Positions 1 to 8,841 of a stretch of DNA of 64,000 nucleotides are shown here, in pieces (within the stretch, counting starts at the first letter, position 1; each line of letters starts with the position of its first letter). The position numbers were made by a program, and so were the translations under genes. Origin of the DNA: Chaetoderma sp. LZ-2023a (lineage: Eukaryota; Mollusca; Caudofoveata; Chaetodermatida; Chaetodermatidae). Below the pieces are notes generated by a model. The model ran no database searches and had not been told where the DNA came from. It saw nothing but the letters and a program-made list of their open reading frames with translations. Location: the NCBI GenBank assembly GCA_034401795.1, contig CM067373.1, positions 84,785,054 to 84,849,053 on the forward strand, given 5' to 3'.

Positions 1-140
1 CATACCGGCCTATGTCATGGTCTTTTGGAATCTCCATTTACAGTGGTAAAATTTCAAAATTTGTATTCTCTTAGCCTGTAAATTGACATTCAATAGGCAG
101 TTATTTAAATTTTCTTGGCAAAATTTGACCATTAAAAGCT
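1..140. repeat. Hairpin repeat family 1, right-half fragment
   Basis: This is the right arm of the foldback element that recurs through the window. It carries the strings 'cagtggtaaaatttcaaaa' and 'gtaaattgacattcaata' and ends in the family-typical 'tttgaccattaaa'. The left arm is outside the window or lost. It lies in the SPRTN intron just upstream of the exon at 207. The family is non-coding and MITE-like. Confidence 0.6.
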
Positions 141-206
141 AATGTATTGATGTGTTCTAGTGATAAATGTTACTATATTTGTTTCTGTATTTGTGAATTT
201 GTATAG

Positions 207-281
207 GATCATGATGGTCATGGGCCAGAGTTTCATAAGCATATGTACAGAATTAACAAACTGACCGGCACTAGCATTTCT
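207..281 (+). CDS. SPRTN: SPRTN internal exon (third zinc ligand of the protease domain)
   Basis: This 75-nt exon is bounded by an AG acceptor (205-206) and a GTGAGT donor (from 282), phase 0 on both sides. It encodes 25 residues that begin DHDGHGPEFHKHM and end in TSIS. In SPRTN (DVC1/Spartan), a metalloprotease that degrades proteins crosslinked to DNA during replication, the active site is HExxH plus a downstream His in the DGHGPEF segment. That His is codon 5 here (219-221). The HEMIH exon is not in the window and must lie upstream. The exon joins in frame to 16433, where the next codons read V-Y-H-N-F-H-D-E-V as in vertebrate SPRTN. It is easily missed because it is short and sits between hairpin repeats. 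Confidence 0.93.
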
Positions 282-289
282 GTGAGTAG

Positions 290-480
290 AGTCCTCTGTC
301 CCGAGATAAGTGTGCAAAAAAAATTGGAATTTCTGCTCAGTGGATGTCCATTTACAGTTCAAGAGAAGAATATATTCTTAAAAATTTACCACTAGAGTGA
401 CTCGCTAGGTTACTGAGCCAGTCATTGCAGTCATAAAATTAAAAAAAATGATCTCATTATTGGACAATGGAAATGGATGT
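290..480. repeat. Hairpin repeat family 1, diverged copy
   Basis: It contains 'tggatgtccatttacag', 'aagagaagaatatattctt', 'atttaccactag' and a decayed inverted arm ('gagccagtcattgcagt'). The order matches the hairpin family, but the stem is imperfect. It begins a few bases after the SPRTN exon donor. Confidence 0.5.
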
Positions 481-481
481 T

Positions 482-1664
482 AGTGCTAGATACATGTAAC
501 TTTCGCTTATGTACTCCAATGGACAAATCCAGTTTTAGCTATGTCCCACCCATCTCCACCCCTGTTTTTCCCCTTTTGGGATCGCTCGATCCCTGCACTC
601 CCTGAATCTCAATTTCCAGAAAACTACAGGTAAGCTGTTGAATATTTGGAAACCAATTTGACTGGGTGCTGTTACTGCATATGGTGTCAGTGCCCGGTCA
701 AATTAGTTTCAAAATATTAAACCGAATGATTTTAAATATTAAAGCCATACAATCGTACAACTTGCCGGACTATTAAGCATTTATGATGGGCTAAATCACG
801 TCATTCATGGCAATTGATTATGATGTCAGGCTACACATGACATAGTTGATTATAGCGTCATGATTGATCAATAAACTGGATACATCAAAGTGAGCATTGG
901 AATACATGTACAATGTAGATTCTAAAGGTAAGACAAAATATTTCCGCACAGTCTGATAAACAGATTCAATATATTCATATAGCAACTTCAGCCTCACACC
1001 TACAGAGCTTGTAATCGTTTAACTGTCATTTCGACAATTTAATTTCTTGGTCAACATGCCTGGACATGCTAAATGATCTTGTGCTATTTGATGTGAAACT
1101 CAAGAAGACATACCCAGCTGAACCAAGTCTGTTCAAGCGAACCTAATTTGTCTACTTGTTTAGTGGCCATCTTGGATCACCTAGATGTGAATCCATATGC
1201 CATGTATGCAAAGCGGAGGATGATTCGACATAATAGCAATCCATATAGCATCCATTGTGCAGCAAAAATTGTGTAAATGTTAAAAGAAACCTATTGTTAG
1301 CTCATTCTAGGTCGTCAGGTAAAAGAATATTCCTTCTATAAGTGATTGCTAGTATTTTCAGATGTCTACTAGGCCGACGAAGAAAGATATTTGATTTTAA
1401 TAGTGAAATTTCACTTCCCTTCCCCGTTTGACATGATTGAAGGGAGCCATCATGCCTGAATGTTTGACCAATAAGAAAACTCCATTAGCATACACCTCCC
1501 CAAGCTTGTGACGTAGGTTAGAACAAGAGTGAGACAATAGGTGTTCATATAGTAAACTCATCTATCAATGTCGATAAAATTGAATGTTTATCACTCATTA
1601 CATTTCTATTTTTCAAACCAAATTCACATTTCTGCCTAAATGTTTATATTTATAGCATAGTTGT
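482..1664. other. SPRTN intron sequence without recognised genes
   Basis: This AT-rich intronic DNA lies between the exon at 207-281 and DIRS-A. Apart from a second hairpin family near 620-722, I see no coding frame, RNA gene or conserved element. Confidence 0.5.
620..722. repeat. Hairpin repeat family 2
   Basis: This is an imperfect palindrome. The left arm reads 'gctgttgaatatttggaaacc' then 'aatttgactgg', and the right arm reads 'ggtcaaattagtttcaaaatatt'. The same palindrome occurs at 16136-16222, where the arms meet at 'ctgttgcagcaacag', and at about 21375-21440. It is probably a second non-autonomous foldback family. Confidence 0.55.
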
Positions 1665-1680
1665 TTTCACATCAAGAGTA

Positions 1681-1857
1681 TACTTACCTCCCTAATACTT
1701 TTGATATTGCTAAATATCGGCTTTCACTCAATAAAACACTCAGATTAAAAACAGTTAGGTGCCCCTACTGGGCAGGGAGTCAGAGGTAGTCCGGCGGATG
1801 CTCGCCCCACCACCGCGCATGCGCCGACTACTACTTCCTCTTTGCTCATTTATTGGC
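1681..1857 (+). repeat. DIRS-A left inverted terminal repeat
   Basis: It is the inverse of 8479-8653 and starts with TACTTACCTCCC. It includes the segment 'ggtgcccctactgggcag' and ends around 'ctcatttattggc'. About 16 nt of left-specific extension precede it ('ttcacatcaagagta'). That extension is not in the right end but is repeated, complementary, in the internal region at 8311-8411. Confidence 0.9.
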
Positions 1858-1948
1858 AAAGGGTTACATGCGGTTTTGTGTTACCTATACTTTTCTGCGC
1901 GTTACCTTGTTTTTTACTCAAATTTGACGATTCTTGTACGTTGGAAGC

Positions 1949-4813
1949 ATGTCGGAAAGGGAGGATTCACCTTTAGAAGGAGCGGGATCTCTTTATCAGG
2001 TGATTTCTTTGATATGCTAGCGTGTTTTGTCCCGGTTTAATGTGTTTCCGGGACTCGCGCTTACCGTGATTAGCGCCTGTTTGTGTTGGTTTTTTACAAC
2101 ATGGTGCTTCATAAGTCTCATTTCTCTTTGTGTTTTGTCCACAGGTATCACGTAGAAGCTTTGATGGACTTCTCGGCACAAGAGGATATGTTTTCTCTCC
2201 ACCACGGTTCCATTTCCTACTAATACTGTTAGGTTATCTAACCAAAAGAGCTATGTTCAGTGAGTTGGAGGCCTGTTATAAAGGTCTTCTCACTTTGCCC
2301 TCTTGATCCAATTCCTTCCCCTTCGGTGGAGAGAATGTAGAGGCGTACTATGGTGGAGTTCTCCGGTACATCACGTTGGATGGTTTGTCTGTACAAGTGT
2401 CAGGTATCTAATTATTGATAAACAAAAGGGGAGATAATTTCCCTTTTTGCCAATGCTAGAATTGGAAGGAGTTATCTCTGTATATCTGATTGTTGTGTAC
2501 TCGATATGCCTATTCAACGGGAATGTTCCGGTTACTTATACAATTCGTTCTTGCACTTGGTGCTTGTTGCGGATCGATTAATTTGGTCACGGGAGTGATG
2601 ACGTCATAATCGGCCTTGGCCTTTATTAACATTTAACGTTTTGTCCAAGGCTGGTTCTTCTTGATTTGCGATCTTGAGGATCCTGTCCCTCTCTTTTTTA
2701 GTTGGTTTTGAGTTCGCTAACCTTAACTATCTTGCTCATTGTCCCTGTCCTTTGTCCTGTTTCAGAGACCTGGTTGCCCGTCCTGCGGGAGGTTTTTGAA
2801 AAACCGTTTCGTTCCGCACTTGTGCTTCAGCTGCAGTCCCTGTGGACCGTTGCTGAAGTGCGACGTATGTAAGCAGTGGGGGGGAGACCTAATGTCTGAT
2901 TTTTATCATTGCAGGCAAGGGAGAAGGTGATGGAGGAAGAGAGGAAGAAGAAGAAGGAGGGTTGTAAGAAGGGTAAGAGGAAGGCCTCATCCGCGGTGGA
3001 TATGGAGGCCTTCAGGTCCGAAATGTTGCAAGAGATGCAGAGGACAATAAAGGATTTGGTCCCAGAGTTGCTTCGCGGCATGCTCCCTGGGCCAGCTCCT
3101 TTGTTGTCCTCGGCATCTGCTTACGAGCAGGTGATCCCCGCCTCTGAATCCGGTCTCTTTAGGTCCGGTCCGTTTGTGGATTCAGAGGTGGCCCCTTTGT
3201 TGGGGGCAGTCCAAGACCCTGGCAGCAGGCATGGCGCCGCGCCGAGGGGCCGTGGACAACGGTTGTTGCTGGGACCCGCGGTCTGCTCATCAGACCCCGG
3301 GTATCCGCGCGCCGAAGGTGTCAAAGCCTCCTATGGCACCTTCCCTGGCCAGTCCGGGTTAGCTCTCTTTGCTGACCCGGAGTCTAATCTTTCTGGCCAG
3401 GAGGAAGAGGATCTCCTGCTAGGGTCGCCTTCTGAGGACGTGGCCATGGAATACGACGTCTGTGCACCCCTCGCGGGGAATACAGGCGACGTGTTCCGTG
3501 GTTCTACTCTCGCAGGAGTAGATTTCACGGTCCAGAAGGTGTCCCCGGGCGGTGCTGTTGACCACGGATACCGCATACCTCGGCTTGCCGATGGTATCGC
3601 TGGTGCTGGTCAGGCCCGCGGTAGGGCGGTGTTTACCCCACGCTCTGCCACGGCGCCTGCTCCTGGTCAAGCCGCGGAGTTTAGCATGCCTGCTCTCTCG
3701 GGCCCGCATGCTTTTCCAGGCTTGCCAGGGGTATCAGCTTACCCGCCGTCGACGTCAACTGCGAGTGCTCTGGAGGAAGACGAAGGCCCTCGTCTAGTAG
3801 AGCGCTCGCAGTTAGCCACGGAGGAGGATTGGTCGGACGCTTGCCAGTGGCTGGTAAGTGTTCGGCCCGATCTACCCGTGGAGCTGCCGGCTAGCCAGCG
3901 TGACCATAGGCCGTGGTTAGCTGGTAGGCCGGCGGCTACCGCTATGCCATCTCTGCCGCTGGCTGAGCATGTCGTGGACATGTTCGAAGCGGCGGAGGCG
4001 TCCATTAAGGTTAATGGACGTCTCGCGAAGGCCCCTCGCGAGGTGGCGAAGCGTTGCCGCATCGTGCCCCTGGATTACCAGCGGTACGGTGTGGTGCCGA
4101 AGCCAAGCGTTGATGATCGCGCGGCTTTAGGCGAAGATGCGCGGCCGGGCTCCCGTTCTGACACGGGAGTCTTGTGCTCGAACGCGTTGCGTTCGGCGAA
4201 TGCCGCGCTGCGTGATGCGGAGGAGAGTGGGAGGGCGTCGATTGCCGCTCTGTCCCACGTCTCCCAGCTGCTACAGGGGGTGGTAGCGGCCTCCGCATCA
4301 CGCCAGCCAAGCCCGGTAACAGTCCAGAGAGCCATTCAGGATGGTATCAACCTGGCTTTGGACTGTTTGACGCGGGCGGTGACCAGAAGTGTCCGGGCGA
4401 GGCGCACGTTTGCGCTTGACAATCTGTGCCCGTCCCAGGACCTGTATAATAGGCTGCTGCGGACGCCTATGACAGGTCCTGGTCTCTTTGGAGGTGAGGG
4501 ATGCAGGCACCTCCAGGAGACGGTCACTCTGGTTAACAACCAGAGGGCGCTGCGTGAACAATTTGAGGTGCTCCGGCGGGAGCGTGTTCGCGCGGCACCC
4601 CCTGCGTATCGTCCTCTGCAGGCTCGAGGTGGTGCTGGCCAGGTCAGAGGCCAGCCACCGTCGCAACGTAGGCCTAGGCCACGGGCGATTCGGCCAGCAG
4701 TGAGGGGGGCACAGGCTCCCCAGCCGCACCCAGCCAGACAGCCGCCCACGCACCGTGGTGCGCGCGGCGCTGGGCGGGGCGCGCGGGGATCTGGTCGCGG
4801 TAATCGGGCCTGA
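1949..4813 (+). CDS. gag: DIRS-A Gag-like protein, spliced: join(1949-1999, 2766-2864, 2915-4813)
   Basis: This is my model for the structural protein of DIRS-A. Exon 1 encodes 17 residues from an ATG and ends CAG|GTGATT. Exon 2 follows TTTCAG and encodes a 33-residue Cys-rich domain (RPGCPSCGRF, then HLCFSCSPC, then KCD) that looks zinc-binding. A 50-nt intron (GTATGTAAG to TTGCAG) leads to exon 3, a long frame with a basic, Lys/Glu-rich start, a central globular part (around TGPGLFGGEGCRHL) and an Arg/Gly-rich tail likely to bind RNA. All junctions are phase 0, giving about 682 residues. The same exon lengths (51 and 99 nt) occur in DIRS-D, which supports splicing. Without splicing, translation could start at the ATG near 2930. 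Confidence 0.75.
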
Positions 4814-6944
4814 TGGCCTGGTTACCGCGGTGGGAACCACTCCGGTGTTTCACGCCGAGAGAACAGTGCCACTCTGGCACTCCTTATGTCCACCTCTATC
4901 CCTAGGTGGACCGGTGGGCGGCCGTTTGGCCGGCCACTTGCCAGAGTGGAAGCGGTTGACTCAGGACCGTTTAGTCTTGCGATGGCTTTCAGTCGGGTAT
5001 CGTCCCGACTGGGTGACAGGCCCGCCATCGCGACTGTCTCTCGCGCCGATCTGGACTCCTATTCCACGGGATCCGGATCAGAGGTTGTGTATAGAGGAGG
5101 AAATAAATTCCCTCATACTAAAAGGAGCCATTCAGCCGGCACAGAGGTGCCCGGGCTTCTATTCAACCCTGTTCTTAGTACCGAAAAACACCGGAGGGTG
5201 GAGGCCGATTCTCAACCTCAAGCCATTGAACAAGTTCATAGAGACGCCCAGTTTCAAGATGGAGACTGTGCGCTCGGTGTTGGCGGGGTTAGAGCGAGGA
5301 ATGTGGACAGCGTCAATAGATTTGAAGGATGCTTATTTCCACATTCCCATAGAGAGGAGTTTCCGTCGCTTCCTGAGATTTGCATTTCAGGGCCGGCGGT
5401 GGGAATTCAGGGTGTTACCCTTCGGGATTTCCACGGCTCCTCGGGTCTTCACCCGTGTGGTTCTCGCGATCACTGCATACCTCCGCAGGAGAAGCATAGC
5501 AGTCCACACGTACATAGACGACTGGCTGTTGAAAGCACACACCCGGGAATCATTGTCAGCCAATCTGGAGATTGTTTTGAAAACTCTCTCGGACTTGGGC
5601 TGGATGATCAATTTCCCGAAATCAGAGCTAACTCCATCCCAGAAGTTTGTTTACCTGGGCATGTTCTTCGATCTGGAGACGGGGTATGTGTACCCCACTC
5701 AGGAGAGGGTTCAAATACTCATCTCGGTAATACAGTCGGTGTGCGACAGTCGTCATGTCCTGGCACGGGTTTACTTGAGAATGCTGGGTTTGATGGTTTC
5801 TTTGGAACCAGTCATTCCGCAGGCCGCCTTGCGCAGGCGCCCGATCCAGTTGTTTCTCATGACACAGTGGACCCAGAGTTCAGGTTCGCTGGACTCGAAC
5901 GTGTCAGTATTGGCGCCTCTGATTCACCACCTGCAATGGTGGTTGAATACAGAGAATCTCTTGCCGGGGGTTTTGCTAACCCCTCCCCACCCTCAGGTGA
6001 CTGTGTATACAGATGCATCGATGGAGGGGTGGGGAGCTTGTCTGGAAGAGTCCACAGTATCAGGGCTTTGGGATCTGGATCAGTCCAAGGAACATATCAA
6101 TCTACTAGAGCTAAGAGCAGTAGTCCTGGGCCTGGAACATTTCTTACAGAATGTTCAGGGCAAGATTGTTCTAATTCGTTCAGACAACTCAACAGTAGTG
6201 ACTTACATAAACCGCCAGGGCGGAACGAAGTCGCCCAGTCTCTGTATGATGACATGGAAACTGCTTTGTTGGTGCCTGGATCATGGGATCACCTTGAAGG
6301 CAGTTCATATTCCGGGGAGGTTAAATCTGCTAGCAGACTCATTGAGCCGAAGGATGAGTGTTTTACCCACGGAATGGCAACTAAATCAATGTGTGGCGGA
6401 TCGTCTGTTCGACCATTGGGGGAAACCCAACATAGATTTGTTCGCGATGAAGAAGAATGCGAAGATGACGACGTACGTCTCTCCGATTCCAGACCCAAGC
6501 GCTTTCGCAACAGATGCGTTAGCTATCAGCTGGGAGGGAATGTATGCATACGCATTCCCCCCAGCAATCCTGATTCCAAAGGTGCTTCAGAAAATCAGGC
6601 AGCAGGAGTGCCAAGTGCTTCTGATCGCCCCGGATTGGCCAAGCCGATCGTGGTATACGGATCTGCTGGACCTTCTGGTCTGCAATCCGGTTCCGCTGCC
6701 TCTGATGGACAACCTTATCTTCCAGGGCAAGGCCCTTCACGACAATCCGTCAATGTTCCGATTGACTGCGTGGATGTTGTCAAGGAATCTAGAATTAAGG
6801 AGGGCTTTTCTGAGCAAGCGGCCATGTTTATGGCCAAAGCCAGGAGGGGGTCAACCTCCAGAGCATATAATTATAAAATCAACAGATTTGCAGAATGGTG
6901 CTCAAAAAGATGTATTGATCCAATGGAATCATCTATTCAGGTAG
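4755..6944 (+). CDS. DIRS-A reverse transcriptase / RNase H / Dam-like methyltransferase polyprotein
   Basis: The frame is open over 4755-6944, overlapping the end of gag and the start of the recombinase frame. RT motifs in order are GGWRPILNLKPLNKFIE, IDLKDAYFHIP, LPFGISTAPRVFT, catalytic YIDDWLL and LGWMINFPKSELTPSQ. RNase H follows with its acidic residues in TDAS, LLELRAV, RSDNSTVV and LADSLSRR. The C-terminal part (NIDLFAMKKNAK, YAFPPAILIP, LIAPDWPSRSWY) corresponds to the DIRS Dam-like methyltransferase domain, with FPP where methylases have NPPY, so it may not methylate. The start is unclear. DIRS-D has an ATG in this frame at 32110, but A has GGG at the matching place, so A may use a non-AUG start or frameshifting. 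Confidence 0.9.
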   Translation: MVRAALGGARGDLVAVIGPDGLVTAVGTTPVFHAERTVPLWHSLCPPLSLGGPVGGRLAGHLPEWKRLTQDRLVLRWLSVGYRPDWVTGPPSRLSLAPIWTPIPRDPDQRLCIEEEINSLILKGAIQPAQRCPGFYSTLFLVPKNTGGWRPILNLKPLNKFIETPSFKMETVRSVLAGLERGMWTASIDLKDAYFHIPIERSFRRFLRFAFQGRRWEFRVLPFGISTAPRVFTRVVLAITAYLRRRSIAVHTYIDDWLLKAHTRESLSANLEIVLKTLSDLGWMINFPKSELTPSQKFVYLGMFFDLETGYVYPTQERVQILISVIQSVCDSRHVLARVYLRMLGLMVSLEPVIPQAALRRRPIQLFLMTQWTQSSGSLDSNVSVLAPLIHHLQWWLNTENLLPGVLLTPPHPQVTVYTDASMEGWGACLEESTVSGLWDLDQSKEHINLLELRAVVLGLEHFLQNVQGKIVLIRSDNSTVVTYINRQGGTKSPSLCMMTWKLLCWCLDHGITLKAVHIPGRLNLLADSLSRRMSVLPTEWQLNQCVADRLFDHWGKPNIDLFAMKKNAKMTTYVSPIPDPSAFATDALAISWEGMYAYAFPPAILIPKVLQKIRQQECQVLLIAPDWPSRSWYTDLLDLLVCNPVPLPLMDNLIFQGKALHDNPSMFRLTAWMLSRNLELRRAFLSKRPCLWPKPGGGQPPEHIIIKSTDLQNGAQKDVLIQWNHLFR

Positions 6945-7783
6945 TGGCTGATTTCCTCTGTCACCTATATGATGCCTATAGCCTCAAGCCTAACTCTATT
7001 GCTGGTTATAAGTCAGCTTTAATGACTGTTATTCCTTGCTTGGCTAATAGGGGGAGTGATGAAGTAAGTACATTAAATGTATTAATTAAAGGCATGGGCA
7101 ATCTAAGACCAAGGAATCCTCCACTGATTCCGTCTTGGAGTTTATCACTGGTGCTCCAGGTACTAGGTGATAAGCCTTTTGAACCACTTAGTTCCATTTC
7201 TATGAAAATGTTAACTCTTAAAACTGTATTTTTAATTGCTGCGGCCTCGGCGAGGCGTAGGAGTGAAATTCACGCCTTATCAGCCGAGGTTGACCGGTTT
7301 GTGGTTACAGGGGAAGGCCTTAAGCTTCTACCTAGGATTAATTTCTTGTCTAAAAATCAGTCATTGAAATATCCAGGTCAGCCTATTTTTTTGCCATCTT
7401 TAACTAGATATGATCCTAATTCTAAAGTATGGTGCCCCGTACGGGCGCTGCTCCGGTACAAACAGCGTACTTCGGAGTGGCGTACCGACCAGTCAGCGTT
7501 ATGGTTGTCATATATTGAACCCCATGGTAGGGCGTCTAAGGACACCATTTCTAGGTGGATTGTGGAATGTATTCAATTTTGTCACAAATCCGCCACCGGG
7601 CGACAGGTTGACGTGGCCAAGGCTCACAGTGTCCGCGGTGTCGTGGCATCCACTGCCCTGTTTAGTGGGGTCCCTGTGGATGATATTATGTCAGTGGCTC
7701 AGTGGCACTGTGAGTCAAGTTTTACAGACCATTACCTCCGTGACACCTCTAACCCTCTCGCCTTGTCGATTTTGAAACAATAA
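4886..7783 (+). CDS. DIRS-A tyrosine recombinase (recognisable domain about 6755-7783)
   Basis: This is the integrase of DIRS elements, a phage-integrase-type tyrosine recombinase. The recognisable domain starts near VDVVKESRIKEGF (about 6765). It contains the SAM-like core-binding part (RAYNYKINRFAEWCS, then SIAGYKSALMTVIPC) and the catalytic part: Arg in ARRRSEIHAL, the HxxR box in AHSVRGVV, and the Trp and nucleophile Tyr in AQWHCESSFTDHYLRD. The frame stays open back to an ATG at 4886 that is conserved in DIRS-D (32190), although 4886 to about 6600 overlaps RT/RNase H in another frame. Whether the upstream part is translated is unknown. A short start such as ATG 6824 would truncate the core-binding domain. 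Confidence 0.88.
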   Translation: MSTSIPRWTGGRPFGRPLARVEAVDSGPFSLAMAFSRVSSRLGDRPAIATVSRADLDSYSTGSGSEVVYRGGNKFPHTKRSHSAGTEVPGLLFNPVLSTEKHRRVEADSQPQAIEQVHRDAQFQDGDCALGVGGVRARNVDSVNRFEGCLFPHSHREEFPSLPEICISGPAVGIQGVTLRDFHGSSGLHPCGSRDHCIPPQEKHSSPHVHRRLAVESTHPGIIVSQSGDCFENSLGLGLDDQFPEIRANSIPEVCLPGHVLRSGDGVCVPHSGEGSNTHLGNTVGVRQSSCPGTGLLENAGFDGFFGTSHSAGRLAQAPDPVVSHDTVDPEFRFAGLERVSIGASDSPPAMVVEYRESLAGGFANPSPPSGDCVYRCIDGGVGSLSGRVHSIRALGSGSVQGTYQSTRAKSSSPGPGTFLTECSGQDCSNSFRQLNSSDLHKPPGRNEVAQSLYDDMETALLVPGSWDHLEGSSYSGEVKSASRLIEPKDECFTHGMATKSMCGGSSVRPLGETQHRFVRDEEECEDDDVRLSDSRPKRFRNRCVSYQLGGNVCIRIPPSNPDSKGASENQAAGVPSASDRPGLAKPIVVYGSAGPSGLQSGSAASDGQPYLPGQGPSRQSVNVPIDCVDVVKESRIKEGFSEQAAMFMAKARRGSTSRAYNYKINRFAEWCSKRCIDPMESSIQVVADFLCHLYDAYSLKPNSIAGYKSALMTVIPCLANRGSDEVSTLNVLIKGMGNLRPRNPPLIPSWSLSLVLQVLGDKPFEPLSSISMKMLTLKTVFLIAAASARRRSEIHALSAEVDRFVVTGEGLKLLPRINFLSKNQSLKYPGQPIFLPSLTRYDPNSKVWCPVRALLRYKQRTSEWRTDQSALWLSYIEPHGRASKDTISRWIVECIQFCHKSATGRQVDVAKAHSVRGVVASTALFSGVPVDDIMSVAQWHCESSFTDHYLRDTSNPLALSILKQ

Positions 7784-8310
7784 CCGCTTTATGTTTGTGA
7801 AGAGTGCTTCCGCATTGCTTATATACTTCGCCATTCAGCGACGGTGACAACCACTTGTCGGGACTGTATCATCCTTCTCTACTGGATTCATGATGACAGC
7901 TTCCTAGTACAACAAGGTCAGTCTTGTTCATGTGTTGTTCATTGTTTTGTATTGTCACGTTACCCAGTGTTATTAATATGGTGATGGTTTATGTGGGTTG
8001 TGGTTCTTTAGAGAGAGTATACGAAAATGGAGCCTTTTCGTCTCTGTCCTATAGTACTTAGCACTAGTACGAAGAGAGCGTGTAGGACATTGAGGTCATT
8101 TAATCTTCCTCCCAAGGGTGGGGGGGGAGCGCATATGACAAATCGGTCATCTCTCAGGCATCGGTTGTGTTATCCGATGGTTTATCAAATCCTGACTGTG
8201 TTTTCACACAGTTTCAGACGTCATAAGTGCCTTAAACGCTTGAAAGCGTAGAGGGAAGAGCTGGTCTTTTGACCTCGCCTCCCTCCCGCCAGATTCACTT
8301 TCGAATTCTG
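7784..8310 (+). other. DIRS-A 3' non-coding region
   Basis: This stretch between the recombinase stop and the internal complementary region has no gene. It aligns with 39485-40020 of DIRS-D (shared strings such as 'atggagccttttcgtctctg' and 'gaagagctggtcttttgacc'). Its conservation shows that it belongs to the element and may carry 3' processing signals. Confidence 0.7.
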
Positions 8311-8411
8311 GCAATATCAAAAGTATTAGGGAGGTAAGTATACTCTTGATGTGAAATAAACGAAATCTAGGATTTCTTTTTTCACGAGAGAGTTGATACT
8401 TACCTCCCTAG
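8311..8411 (+). repeat. DIRS-A internal complementary region
   Basis: The first half ('gcaatatcaaaagtattagg' through 'ctcttgatgtgaaa') is the reverse complement of the left end. The second half ('cgaaatctagg', 'ttcacgagagagttga', TACTTACC) is the reverse complement of the right end. The region therefore spells both ends joined, the known DIRS arrangement that templates completion of the circular intermediate. Confidence 0.9.
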
Positions 8412-8478
8412 ATACTGACCCGGCCTCTCCGCCCCACAGAGGCTCGGTCTTCAGGCTCTTGGTAGTTGCATGTGTTAG

Positions 8479-8653
8479 CCAATAAATGAGCCAGAGGAAG
8501 TAGTAGTCGGCGCATGCGCGGTGGTGGGGCGAGCATCCGCCGGACTACCTCTGACTCCCTGCCCAGTAGGGGCACCTAACTGTTTTTAATCTGAGTGTTT
8601 TATTGAGTGAAAGCCGATATTTAGCAATATCAAAAGTATTAGGGAGGTAAGTA
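8479..8653 (+). repeat. DIRS-A right inverted terminal repeat
   Basis: It is the inverse of 1681-1857, ending GGTAAGTA at 8646-8653. A right-specific extension of about 40 nt follows (containing 'ctctcgtgaaaaaag'). The extension is absent from the left end and is represented in the internal complementary region. Confidence 0.9.
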
Positions 8654-8841
8654 TCAACTCTCTCGTGAAAAAAGAAATCCTAGATTTCGTTTATTTTCCT
8701 TCCAACAGTGTTTATCACATTTCTGTCTCAAAATTGTCTAATGTCTCAAATCGCGATATTTCAGGTCCAAGCCTTTGTATGCTTTTGATTCCAATACAGC
8801 TGAGTGATACAGACTCATTGTGCTTCTTGTTTAGCCCTTTA

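Larger units (their letters stand above)
1665..8694 (+). mobile_element. DIRS-A: full-length DIRS-like tyrosine-recombinase retrotransposon
   Basis: This 7.0-kb element has all DIRS hallmarks. It carries spliced gag (1949-4813), RT/RNase H/Dam-like MT (open 4755-6944), tyrosine recombinase (frame ending 7783), inverted terminal repeats (1681-1857 and 8479-8653) and an internal complementary region (8311-8411). The frames have no stops and the catalytic residues I can check are present. DIRS elements copy RNA to a circular DNA intermediate and integrate by recombinase, so no long target duplication is expected and I see none. The terminal repeats look identical over about 160 bp, consistent with a recent insertion. 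It sits in sense orientation in an intron of SPRTN. Exact ends are uncertain by a few bases. Confidence 0.92.

Noticed and set aside
132-362. Minus-strand frame of 76 codons
   Set aside because: It overlaps the SPRTN exon at 207-281 on the other strand, which has splice sites and strong family motifs. The minus frame has no domain.
3419-4840. Several long minus-strand frames under DIRS-A gag (for example 4298-4840)
   Set aside because: They are shadows of the GC-rich gag gene. Composition (Arg, Ala, Pro) follows from the sense strand, and the same shadows occur under DIRS-D gag.
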